The notes under the pieces: model-generated
What the model was told of the DNA's origin: nothing
Database searches by the model: none
Seen by the model: only the letters and a program-made list of their open reading frames with translations
In this document: piece by piece, positions 7,927 through 15,129 of the stretch
Layout: each line of letters opens with the position of its first letter
Numbering within the stretch: the stretch's first letter is position 1
NCBI GenBank assembly: GCA_025356475.1
Contig: JANXSX010000123.1
Span: forward strand, 1 to 32,231
Source of the DNA: Isosphaeraceae bacterium
Lineage (GTDB): Bacteria > Planctomycetota > Planctomycetia > Isosphaerales > Isosphaeraceae
Length of the DNA: 32,231 nt
Reading direction: 5' to 3'
Made by a program: the position numbers and the translations under genes

Positions 7927-8577
7927 GGAAAATCGCGCCTCCGACTGATAGTACGCCGCGACCGATCCTCCCCACTCCGAGCAGCCCCGAGCCGTCGAAG
8001 TTCGCTCACTAACTTGTCTTACGTCCGCCGAAGGGTTCCGGAAAGGACTATCTCCAAAAACCCACAACCCATGTTGATCGACATTCCTGACCACTCCCCA
8101 ACAATTCATACGCTTGCTTTAATCAAACGTTTGAAACCGATCCATTGTTCGTTTTTCGGTCCAGTTTCACTAGGATTCTTCGACATTTCCTCGCCAACCA
8201 ATCGCCTATCTCCGATTTCCTTCCGTAGATAAACGCGCCTCTTGCTAGTTCGTGACACACAATGCTGCATGCATGCTATTAATCGAAAACCAATCCCATT
8301 GACCGACTCAATTCAAAAGTCGAAAATTGACAACGGGACCTCCTCCTTTTTAGGATCTGATCATCGGGTTCGTTGAGTTAGCACCGATGGTTGATGTCAG
8401 AAGTGCTGGTTGATTTTTCGCGTGTGCGGTCACGAGAGAATGCAATTCAGAGGCCCAAGAGGCAGACTGGACCTTATCAAGGAGCCAGGCCCGGGTCGGT
8501 ACTCCCTCGACACGCCCATGTTGTCTGGCCCAAGCTAGGAATGAAACGGCCCTGTCCCATGATATAGGAGGCTACGG
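7927..8577. other. Long divergent intergenic region (about 650 bp)
   Basis: This separates the sigma-factor gene (minus) from the first secreted-protein gene (plus). An open frame at 7702-8232 is mostly antisense to the sigma gene and has no motif, so it is not called. The region is more AT-rich than its surroundings (8100-8360) and contains a perfect GCATGCATGC palindrome at 8267-8276 and a sigma-70-like promoter at 8327-8356. It probably holds control signals for both neighbours. No structured RNA could be assigned. Confidence 0.5.
8327..8356 (+). promoter_or_regulatory. Candidate sigma-70 promoter
   Basis: TTGACA at 8327-8332 and TAGGAT at 8351-8356 are separated by 18 bp. The -35 box matches the consensus exactly and the -10 box at four of six positions. 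It points toward the gene starting at 8578 and would give a 5' leader of about 215 nt. It is called from sequence pattern only. Confidence 0.4.
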
Positions 8578-9930
8578 ATGGCCGAGAACATGCGAGTGGT
8601 CGTTGTCTACCTCATTCTGGCGACAACAATGGTGACAGGAGCAAGGGCGGAGCTTCTCCGTGAAGTTCCACAGCCTGACGTTGCGACCAAGGTACGTATC
8701 GAACTCAAGGCCGAGGGGAAGTTTCGGGTGCAGTCGGCCCCCGAGACCGCACCGGCCAAAGATAAGCACGAGCCTAGGCCGCTGGCACTCAAAGTCGAGT
8801 CGCGTTACCTCTTCCTTGAACGCGTTCTTGACCAAGTTGAGGGCCGCCCTGCTCGGGTGGGTCGCAAGGTGCTCCAAGCGGTGTCGGTCGTCAAGGGTGA
8901 GGTCCGACCGTTTGAGACCTCGATTCGACCGGAGGTGATGATGATCATCACCGAGCCCAAGGGGGCGGGTTACGAGTCCTTTAGCCCGGGCGGACCTCTA
9001 AACCGCTCGGAGTTGGAACTCGTCCAGGGGCCAGGCGATCCCATGTCGTTCTGGGGGCTGTTCTCAACCAAAGAGGTCAAGGTCGGCGATACCTGGACGG
9101 TCGCCGACGAGGTGGCCAGGTCCTTGAGCGGCTACGATTCCTTGGTTCAAAACCAGCTTGAGGTGACCCTAAAGTCGCTCGACGAGGCTCAAGCCGAGCT
9201 CACGATCAAGGGCCAAGTTCGCGGGTCTGCGCTCGGAGGAGATGGGGCGATGGGCTTGATCGGCTCGGCGGTTTTCGATCGGAAAGCCAATCAGGTGAAG
9301 AGGTTGCGGGTTGATCGCGCTGAGATTCGTCAGCCGGGACCTGTGGAAACAGGCCTCGACATGCAGAGCACCCTGACCATTGACCGTGAACCCGTCGCGA
9401 TCCCTGCCGAGCTTTCCGACTCAGCGGTCGGAGCCTTGCCGAAGCTTGCGCAACTTGGCTCGGAACTGCTGATATTCACCAGCCCAGACGGGACCTATAC
9501 TTTCCTTCATGACCGAGCGTGGCACCTCGCGAGTGACGACATTCGGCAGGTTGTCTTCAAGAAGCTCGATCGCGGCGATGTCGTTGCCCAGTGCAATCTC
9601 GTCGTGGGTCCGAACGCGGGCAAGGGACGGCATCAGGATGTCACCGAGTTTCGTGAGGACGTCAAGAAAGCACTCGGAGTCCGATTTGTTAGCATCCTGG
9701 GCGCTGGTGAAGTTGAAGGGGCTCCCGCAGGCAACTATCGCTACAAAGTTGCAGTCCAGGGGCGTGAGGGAGAACTCGGGCTCGTCTGGTACTATTATCT
9801 GGTTGCCAGCCCCGCAGGCGATCAACTGCTTGTGACATTCACGTTGGGCCAAGCCAAGTCTGAAACGTTCGGCGAGGCTGACCAGCAACTGATCGGTCGC
9901 CTGGAATGGACGGGAAAGCCCCGGCGCTAG
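8578..9930 (+). CDS. Secreted protein of unknown function (first of a tandem pair)
   Basis: A 450-residue protein with a signal peptide (about 1-24, ending TGARA). The middle part, about 90-290, is rich in beta-strand patterns (VKVGDTWTVADEVA, then AELTIKGQVRG, then MQSTLTIDREPV), like secreted proteins that score the conversion of polar repeats. From about residue 295 a separate C-terminal domain starts with FTSPDGTYTFLHDRAWHL. The same kind of domain ends the next gene (DPKGRFQFRHPQDLIPEP), so the two are likely ancient paralogues. An AGGAGG stands 6 bp before the ATG. I do not recognise a named family. It probably works in the periplasm or envelope. Confidence 0.75.
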   Translation: MAENMRVVVVYLILATTMVTGARAELLREVPQPDVATKVRIELKAEGKFRVQSAPETAPAKDKHEPRPLALKVESRYLFLERVLDQVEGRPARVGRKVLQAVSVVKGEVRPFETSIRPEVMMIITEPKGAGYESFSPGGPLNRSELELVQGPGDPMSFWGLFSTKEVKVGDTWTVADEVARSLSGYDSLVQNQLEVTLKSLDEAQAELTIKGQVRGSALGGDGAMGLIGSAVFDRKANQVKRLRVDRAEIRQPGPVETGLDMQSTLTIDREPVAIPAELSDSAVGALPKLAQLGSELLIFTSPDGTYTFLHDRAWHLASDDIRQVVFKKLDRGDVVAQCNLVVGPNAGKGRHQDVTEFREDVKKALGVRFVSILGAGEVEGAPAGNYRYKVAVQGREGELGLVWYYYLVASPAGDQLLVTFTLGQAKSETFGEADQQLIGRLEWTGKPRR

Positions 9931-10007
9931 ACAGCTCAAGCTCGCTTTTCTGTAGAATAAGTACGATTGATTTTTTCCTTCGCCGAATTCCGACGCGAGA
10001 CTGCATC

Positions 10008-11648
10008 ATGAGGCGATCCACGGCCTTTTTCTTGACCACGACCTTGAGCACCCGCGTCTGGGTCGGGATTGCCTTGGGTGTCATCTCGTCTTTGATGGCG
10101 ACCGATTCCACTCGAGCCCAAACTCCGGTGGCGGCACCCGCTCAGGAGAAGGGAAAGACGCCGGAAAAGGACAAGACGCCGGAGAAGGGGAAAGCTCCTG
10201 AGACCAAGGCCGAACCGAACGACCTTGGCAACGGTGTTGTTCGGATCAGTGATATCACGAACCGCTATCATTTCTCCGAGAAGTACAACCCCCTGGCAAC
10301 GCAAAGCTCAACGAATCAGATAGGCCAGTATCGCGTTGCATCCAAGTTCACGATCAAGACCGCAACGGATCGCCCCGAGGGGTCGCCTGAACGGACAGAA
10401 GGCTCGACGCAGGTCATCTACACGGAGCGGCCTGCGATCATCGGGGTGAATGGCCAGGTCCTCAAGACGGTCCGGCAATTTGAGAAGATCCGGGTCAACC
10501 GGCTCGCTGCGAATAAGCAGACCCAGATACCGACCGCCGCCGATGGCCTTCTGATCTGGTACGAGTCACGACTGGGTGTTCCCCCCTTGATCCTCTCGAT
10601 CTCGCCGAATCGCCAACTCCAGGAACTCGAATATCAGATCGCAACAACTCAGGTCTTCATGCCCGACCTGACCGGCGTCCTCCCCAACGCCCCCAGCCGC
10701 ATCGGCGATTCCTGGCGAATCACTCGTCCGGCAGTCCAGGCCTTCCTGGGTGAGCGTCAGATCCGTGGCGATAACCTGCTCGGTAGGTTCGTTGAACTTC
10801 GCAAGGACACAAAGACTGGGATCTTCGTCGCCGTGATCTCGATCCAAGGGACAGTGACCAACCAGGCGGCCAATACGGTAATCAACGCCGAGGTTCGCTT
10901 CACATTCGTTCCGCCAACCGCGTCGAATGATCCGAACGTCAAAGCGGCTGAGACGATTGTTGGTAAGATCGAAGCTCAAGGCTCAATCACCGATGTTCGG
11001 ATGGGCCTTGTGACGACCGTGTCGGTCGCTCGTGGCAACACCCGTCTCAAGCAAACCGATACCCGCGAACTCATCCTGGAACGTCGGCCCGCCTACGACA
11101 CAGTTCAGCTTCAGATCCCGAACCCAACTCCGACTCCAACCGATCAGAACTCATGGATCACGTCGATCGACCCCAAAGGGCGGTTCCAGTTCCGCCATCC
11201 TCAAGACCTGATCCCCGAGCCCGCCAACGACGATCCCGATAGCATCATTCTTAAGAAGATCAACCCGGAAGGGCCAGACATCGTCGTGTTGCGATTCTCC
11301 CCCGACGACGAAGATCAAGACGATATGTACAAGAAGCTCAAGGCCGATTGGGAAGGTTTTGAACTCAAGAAGGTTGAGGTTCGCAGGGGAGAACCGAAGT
11401 ACCTCCTCGAAAGTGACTGGCCCGACAAACGGACCTATCACGTCGACGCCGCCATCATCGCCAGACTACCAGGAAGCGCTCGGACTCAGACAATCTTTAA
11501 TAACTATTACCTAATTCGATTTCGCCAAAAGGGAAGCCTGATCGTTCAAGCAACGACCATGAAGGACCCCTCATTCAGATTCCGGCGTGAAGTTGAGGAC
11601 TTCCTCAAAACCTTCAAGCTTAGTGTTGACGCCGCCCCGAAGCTTTAG
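10008..11648 (+). CDS. Secreted protein of unknown function (second of a tandem pair)
   Basis: A 546-residue protein. The frame opens at 9906, inside the previous gene, but the ATG at 10008 begins a clean signal peptide (MRRSTAFFL, then a hydrophobic core ending STRAQ), so that start is chosen despite a weak ribosome binding site. A Lys/Pro/Glu repeat (KTPEKDKTPEKGKAPE) follows, then a beta-rich central region (about 110-380) containing IGDSWRITRPAVQAF, the counterpart of VGDTWTVAD in the preceding gene. The C-terminal domain (about 395-546) begins DPKGRFQFRHPQ and ends EDFLKTFKLS. It probably forms an operon with the preceding gene (77 bp gap). Function unknown; the shared plan suggests partners or duplicates. 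Confidence 0.75.
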   Translation: MRRSTAFFLTTTLSTRVWVGIALGVISSLMATDSTRAQTPVAAPAQEKGKTPEKDKTPEKGKAPETKAEPNDLGNGVVRISDITNRYHFSEKYNPLATQSSTNQIGQYRVASKFTIKTATDRPEGSPERTEGSTQVIYTERPAIIGVNGQVLKTVRQFEKIRVNRLAANKQTQIPTAADGLLIWYESRLGVPPLILSISPNRQLQELEYQIATTQVFMPDLTGVLPNAPSRIGDSWRITRPAVQAFLGERQIRGDNLLGRFVELRKDTKTGIFVAVISIQGTVTNQAANTVINAEVRFTFVPPTASNDPNVKAAETIVGKIEAQGSITDVRMGLVTTVSVARGNTRLKQTDTRELILERRPAYDTVQLQIPNPTPTPTDQNSWITSIDPKGRFQFRHPQDLIPEPANDDPDSIILKKINPEGPDIVVLRFSPDDEDQDDMYKKLKADWEGFELKKVEVRRGEPKYLLESDWPDKRTYHVDAAIIARLPGSARTQTIFNNYYLIRFRQKGSLIVQATTMKDPSFRFRREVEDFLKTFKLSVDAAPKL

Positions 11649-11674
11649 AAGCTGCCCAACGAAGCTTTCGTCCT

Positions 11675-12118
11675 TCACGACCGGAGCATCTGCCAGACGA
11701 TCCCCAAACAGACGCTGCAATGCCCGGTCCACGTGATACAACGCAGCCAGTTGGTCGTCACGAGAAGTGCCTGCGTAGAGAGGTTGAACCCACTCGCCAG
11801 TCGACCATGCAACGGGACTTGAATAAGCCCCGTTGACAGCCACGAGAGCCCCGCCAGAATGGCTCCTGCCCACAGAAGCCACGCGGAGACATGTGCGGGT
11901 CGCTCGACCAAAAGTAGCAGGCTCGTGAGCAGTTCCAGAACCATCGGCACGAAAACTACGAAGGTCGTGAGCCGGGAGTGTTCTGCGTGATAGGTGGAGA
12001 AGCTCGCCTGGTCAACCCGTTCAAAGAGCGGGTAATGCACGACCTGGACGAACCAGATCAACCCGGTCATGAAGCAGCTCGAAGCGAGAGCGACCAGTAC
12101 TAACATCTTCGGATTCAT
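11675..12118 (-). CDS. Small four-helix membrane protein of unknown function
   Basis: A 147-residue protein with four hydrophobic helices (about 5-27, 52-71, 79-99 and 124-144). Conserved-looking pieces include WFVQVVHYPLF, then YHAEHSRLTTFVVFVPMVLELL, then STGLIQVPLHGRLASGF and TNWLRCITW. This pattern (paired His residues near the first helix, QVP-H-L before an NW-R) recurs in a family of small bacterial membrane proteins usually left as hypothetical. It is convergent with the tandem secreted genes, with 26 bp between stop codons. The ribosome binding site is weak. Confidence 0.7.
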   Translation of the reverse strand: MNPKMLVLVALASSCFMTGLIWFVQVVHYPLFERVDQASFSTYHAEHSRLTTFVVFVPMVLELLTSLLLLVERPAHVSAWLLWAGAILAGLSWLSTGLIQVPLHGRLASGFNLSTQALLVTTNWLRCITWTGHCSVCLGIVWQMLRS

Positions 12119-12228
12119 GGATCAATGACTCACGGCCACAGCGGATGTCTGAGAATCCACTATAGCCGTGCTGGTGACGTTCGATCAGATCAGATCAGGC
12201 GAACGCGACATCAAGTAAAATTTCCCTA

Positions 12229-12371
12229 GCGCCCGCCAGTTGGTGCGCGAATCTGGGTAAAGATCGCTGTTTGGAAAGGCAATCTACGCCCTGAACTGGT
12301 AGTTTGGGGAGTCCTAGAGGCCTTGAGCAACCCCGGACGAATTCGAACGTGCGCACCAACTGCCGGTCGGC
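12229..12371. repeat. MITE-like element with terminal inverted repeats
   Basis: CCGCCAGTTGGTGCGC at 12233-12248 is repeated inverted at 12351-12366 (GCGCACCAACTGCCGG) with 15 of 16 bases matching. Similarity continues outward more loosely, and both outer edges abut TA (12227-12228 and 12372-12373). The 143-bp span is non-coding. These features match a small non-autonomous TA-targeting element. Its inverted repeats do not match the IS630 ends in this window. The right end lies 12 bp before the next start codon, so it may supply that gene's leader. Confidence 0.45.
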
Positions 12372-12383
12372 TAAACTCATCCC

Positions 12384-12830
12384 ATGACCAAACCGCCCTC
12401 AGACCCAGCCGACCATGCCGAGGAGTTCTCCCATCGTTGGGCAACTAAGCTCGAGGAGCTTGCTGGCGTTCGGATGGATGAACTGGGAATCCCCACTAAC
12501 CAGATCGGCTCGAAGGTGCCCGGAAGGGTTATCTCAGCCTTCATTCCCGATGAACGTACCGCCGGTGGCAATGACGCCGTGGGCGGACTGTCGGTCGATT
12601 CAGGGATATTCAATCCCGAGGTATTGGTTACACTGCCGGGTAGTGAGGAATGGGCGAAGGCGCGAGTCCGTGATCGTATGGACGCGATTATCGCCCATGA
12701 GTTCGAAGAGGCCCTAAGAGATGGCAGCCATGTCGAGGCGTTGCGACACGCCCCGACCACCGAATTGCCAATCAGCCATAAGGCCCGACAGATTCTCCGG
12801 GCCATGAACTCTGAGGAGCCAGAGCGATGA
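12384..12830 (+). CDS. Unknown protein with HEFEE motif (first of a coupled pair)
   Basis: A 148-residue soluble protein without signal peptide or membrane segment. The most distinctive part is the C-terminal RMDAIIAHEFEEALRDG followed by HAPTTELPISHKARQILRAM. The HEFEE stretch sits in a predicted helix and recalls metal-binding HExxE helices, although no third ligand can be assigned. The stop codon overlaps the next start in ATGA, so the two proteins are probably translated together. No good ribosome binding site is seen before the ATG. The position beside RHS and toxin-type relics suggests an accessory gene, possibly a leftover of a polymorphic toxin locus (inference). Confidence 0.6.
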   Translation: MTKPPSDPADHAEEFSHRWATKLEELAGVRMDELGIPTNQIGSKVPGRVISAFIPDERTAGGNDAVGGLSVDSGIFNPEVLVTLPGSEEWAKARVRDRMDAIIAHEFEEALRDGSHVEALRHAPTTELPISHKARQILRAMNSEEPER

Positions 12831-13141
12831 TCCATGATCTCACCATCGGCCATCTTGATCCTGCTTTGATCCGCAACCGAGTGGCTTTTGCCAGCGAACC
12901 GCTGAATGCAAGCATCACTGCACGCATCCTCGTTGACTTTCCTGGCCTGAAGGTTGAACAACGAGATGGATATGTGGTAGTACCCTGGCATGGGAAACCC
13001 GACGCTATGCGGGGAGAAGCTTTCGTCGCTCGCATGCATGCAGAGACGGGTTGTCTCATCGCCGACCGTCGCAACGGGAAGATGATTGACCCGTTGACAC
13101 TGAGAGAGGTAGAAGAATCCGCACGCGCTTCAGCCAAGTGA
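12827..13141 (+). CDS. Unknown small protein (second of a coupled pair)
   Basis: A 104-residue soluble protein, coupled to the preceding gene through a 4-bp ATGA overlap and preceded by GAGGAG. Residues about 25-60 form alternating strands (ARILVDFPGLKVE, then GYVVVPWHGKP), followed by a helix and a DRRNGKMIDPLTLREVEE end. I do not recognise the family. Its size and coupling would fit a partner or immunity-type protein for its neighbour, but nothing in the sequence proves that. Confidence 0.6.
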   Translation: MIHDLTIGHLDPALIRNRVAFASEPLNASITARILVDFPGLKVEQRDGYVVVPWHGKPDAMRGEAFVARMHAETGCLIADRRNGKMIDPLTLREVEESARASAK

Positions 13142-13218
13142 ATATCAGAATTGTCGAGACCGAAGGTTCTGTTCAGTATACTGAGTTGCGGAAATAGAGA
13201 GGGCAGTAGGAGAGCAAA

Positions 13219-13323
13219 ATGCCTCGCTGTTTTGTAATTCAGCCATTCGACAAAGGCGCGTACGATAGTCGGTACGACAATGTATTGACTCCAGCGATAA
13301 AGGCCGCTGGCCTCGAAGCCTAG
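13219..13323 (+). pseudogene. N-terminal fragment of a TIR-like/nucleotide-binding effector-type protein
   Basis: A 34-codon frame with a good start (AGGAG 6 bp before ATG) reads MPRCFVIQPFDKGAYDSRY, then NVLTPAIKAAGLEA, then TAG. This matches the usual opening of a bacterial family that begins with CFVIxPF, a Tyr/Asp-rich loop and a PAIxxAGLE helix, related to TIR and nucleoside deoxyribosyltransferase-like folds and often found as immune effectors. In intact members the next residues are typically Tyr or Pro, Arg, Asp and so on. Here a stop falls exactly there, and the following sequence belongs to a different family. It is a truncated remnant; the family match rests on recall of the motif. 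Confidence 0.5.
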
Positions 13324-13509
13324 CAAATCCGCTACCATCGACGACGAAGATTGGCCCTGGTCAAGGACTACTCTTGGTAGGCGGTCTATTATCCACGCGA
13401 TAAGAAATGGTACGCGATTGCCCGCGCTTGGGATTAGGATCAAAAGAAGGGGATCAAGGTCAAGTTACTCAACGTCATCCTTGGTGCTACACCGGGAGTG
13501 ATGGTCGAC
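13324..13509 (+). pseudogene. HNH/AP2-type homing endonuclease relic with in-frame TAG codons
   Basis: In the same frame as the preceding fragment the translation reads RLALVKDYSW-stop, then AVYYPRDKKWYAIARAWD-stop, then KVKLLNVILGATPGVMVD. Intact HNH endonucleases with an AP2-like front end read ALVDDED(Y/F) and W, then KWYA, then a MHR(x)ILGAxPGxxVDH motif and an NGDGLDN core. The relic stops at VMVD, just before the catalytic His. TAG codons at 13321, 13378 and 13435 interrupt it. It is a dead 5' portion of such a gene. Confidence 0.5.
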
Positions 13510-13620
13510 AGGGGTGAAGGGCCGGGTCGCCCTGGGTAGTTGCCCACCCAGGGCTCCCACAGATCCGTACGTGAACGTATACGGTTCCTCATGTCATGCA
13601 GGCGCTACGCGACGGTACAC
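13510..13620 (-). mobile_element. Group II intron relic (ribozyme domain fragment)
   Basis: On the minus strand this reads GAGGAACCGTATACGTT, then CACGTACGGATCTGTGGGAG, then CCCTGGGTGGG and CCCAGGG. A GAGCCGTATGCG / CGTACGGTTCTG hairpin followed by a purine run is typical of bacterial group II intron RNA near the intron-encoded protein. Two hairpins are seen: 13530-13553 (8-bp perfect stem) and 13565-13584. No reverse transcriptase gene and no domain V are found, so it is a fragment. The identity is from pattern memory. Confidence 0.4.
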
Positions 13621-13714
13621 TGACTGGATCGCAACCGCAGGCGAGAGCGGATGACGCTCGAGAAACCTGCGAAGGCGAAGGGCCACTCTTATTCCTCAAC
13701 GCTGACGACGGGGT

Positions 13715-14278
13715 TTGGGTGCTTACGGCAACGAAGATAACCTCGCTGACGGCAACCTGATCCAGAAAGTCAGCATCGCCTCGTCGCAGGAGACCGACTA
13801 CACCTGGGATTTCCGCCATCGCCTCGTCGAGGTCATCAAAAAGAACGCAGCCGGAACCGTTTCGCTTGATGAAGTCTTCACGTATGACGCGCTCGACCGT
13901 CGGATCGCGGTGAGTGTCTCGACTTACGACGCGAACGGAACTCCCTCGGTCTCGGCCACGTATACCGCCTACGACGGCACCACCAATCTCCCCTACGCCG
14001 ACTTCAATACGGCGGGCATGCTCACCACGCGGTATCTCTGGGCCGACACCGGCTTGGTGGACCTCCTGCTGGCTCGGCTCGACGGAGCGACCGGCGTCGC
14101 TTGGTACCTCACCGACGAGGAAGGCTCGATCCAGGAGATCGTCGATCCCAACGGCAACGTCCTGGACCGGATAGACTACGGGCCGTTTGGCGAACTCGTG
14201 TCTGAAACCAACCCCTCGGCGGGCGACCGGTTCAAATATGCCGGAGGTGCCTACGACCCCAACACCGGCTTGATCTAG
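13715..14278 (+). pseudogene. RHS-repeat protein, 3' fragment
   Basis: The translation carries YD/RHS repeats: GNLIQKVS, YTWDFRHRLVEVI, EVFTYDALDRRIAV and YLTDEEGSIQEIVDPNGNV, then DYGPFGELVSE and FKYAGGAYDPNTGLI. Normal RHS proteins continue from the last motif with a YYDP-type end of the core and a variable toxin tip. Here a TAG follows GLI directly. The 5' part is also missing: the frame begins in the last third of an RHS protein, with a non-ATG start and no ribosome binding site. It is best read as a relic of a large RHS or polymorphic toxin gene. Confidence 0.7.
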
Positions 14279-14315
14279 TAAGGAATCGGAAGGATCTCAA
14301 TTCCCGATTTCTTAC
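14278..14315. repeat. 12-bp hairpin at the RHS truncation point
   Basis: GTAAGGAATCGG (14278-14289) pairs with CCGATTTCTTAC (14304-14315) with one G-U pair and a 14-nt loop. It begins on the last base of the RHS stop codon. It could be a terminator, although no T-run follows, or the end of a mobile element that cut the RHS gene. The 160 bp to its right, up to ruvC, hold no gene. Confidence 0.4.
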
Positions 14316-14475
14316 CGACGCACGACTCAATCTGAATTACGAATCACGCTCCAACACTCGTTCCCCACACGACCGTGGGTACGTGTTTGATCAGCTAAAA
14401 GAACGCTTATCACCTAAGCTAACGATGCAAATATTCTCGACATAACGATATGAGTCTCTCAATGCATTTGATTTC

Positions 14476-15024
14476 TTAGACCAATCCATCAAACACTTGG
14501 CGATTCTTACGGATTTGATAATGACAGAGCGCAACTGCGCAGGCATCGGCGACGTCGTGAGGCTCGGGAAGGAGCTCGAGCTTCAACTCGACCTGAACGG
14601 CGTGCTGCATCTGGGACTTGGGCGCCTTACCACTGCCAGTGAGCGTCTTCTTGATCCGAGTCGCAGCGTATCCGTGGACCTCAATCCCGCGAAGGGCGGC
14701 GGCTAGCATGATTACGCCGCGAGCGTGGGCCATCAAAATCGCGGTCCGTGGATGTCGGACATGGCTGTGGACCTGCTCTAAGGCGAGAGCGCCCGGAGGG
14801 TAAGCGTCGAGTACTTCGAGAATCCCAGTATGCAGCATTGCGAGCCGGCTTGCGAGCGACTTGGTGGTCGAGCGGGGTCGGATGACCCCCGCCTCAACGA
14901 TATAGGGACCTCGACGGGCAGGGTCGAGCACCGCGTAACCTGTGACCGTCAGACCGGGGTCGATCCCGATCACGCGAAGTGGGTTGGGCAGGGGGGGGAC
15001 TTGGAGGATCGGGGCTGTCGCCAT
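14476..15024 (-). CDS. ruvC: Crossover junction endodeoxyribonuclease RuvC
   Basis: A 182-residue Holliday-junction resolvase. RuvC cuts four-way junctions in recombination repair together with RuvAB. Motifs: VIGIDPGLTVTGYAV (catalytic D22), ALEQVHSH (E83), and PEPHDVADACAVALCH (D157, D160). The KKTLTGSGKAPKSQMQ segment (125-140) is the usual DNA-contact stretch. Length is normal, with a 15-residue N-terminal extension before the first strand. GGAAGG lies 10 bp before the ATG. It is the last gene of a minus-strand run after ispF and cysS, 105 bp after cysS. Confidence 0.95.
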   Translation of the reverse strand: MATAPILQVPPLPNPLRVIGIDPGLTVTGYAVLDPARRGPYIVEAGVIRPRSTTKSLASRLAMLHTGILEVLDAYPPGALALEQVHSHVRHPRTAILMAHARGVIMLAAALRGIEVHGYAATRIKKTLTGSGKAPKSQMQHAVQVELKLELLPEPHDVADACAVALCHYQIRKNRQVFDGLV

Positions 15025-15129
15025 AGTCGAGAAGCCTTCCCTAGACTGGCTCGCCTCTCCCCAGAAGTGGAGAAAATCGCCGTCACTATGCGTTTGCTAC
15101 CGGTACTGAATGTCGCTGGTCAGTTGCTT

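Noticed and set aside
7702-8232. 176-codon frame on the plus strand
   Set aside because: Mostly antisense to the sigma N-terminal region, and the rest is AT-rich non-coding sequence without a motif.
8267-8276. GCATGCATGC palindrome, also at 13032-13041 and nearly at 287-295
   Set aside because: Short self-complementary words recur by chance. One copy lies inside a coding region and there is no common context.
12183-12199. GATCA repeated three times
   Set aside because: Too short and simple to support a functional call; no array elsewhere.
12330-12360. TTCGAA-containing segment resembling a tRNA T-arm
   Set aside because: The T-stem has a mismatch, the loop would be 8 nt, and no acceptor or anticodon arm can be folded. 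The inverted-repeat element explains the region better.
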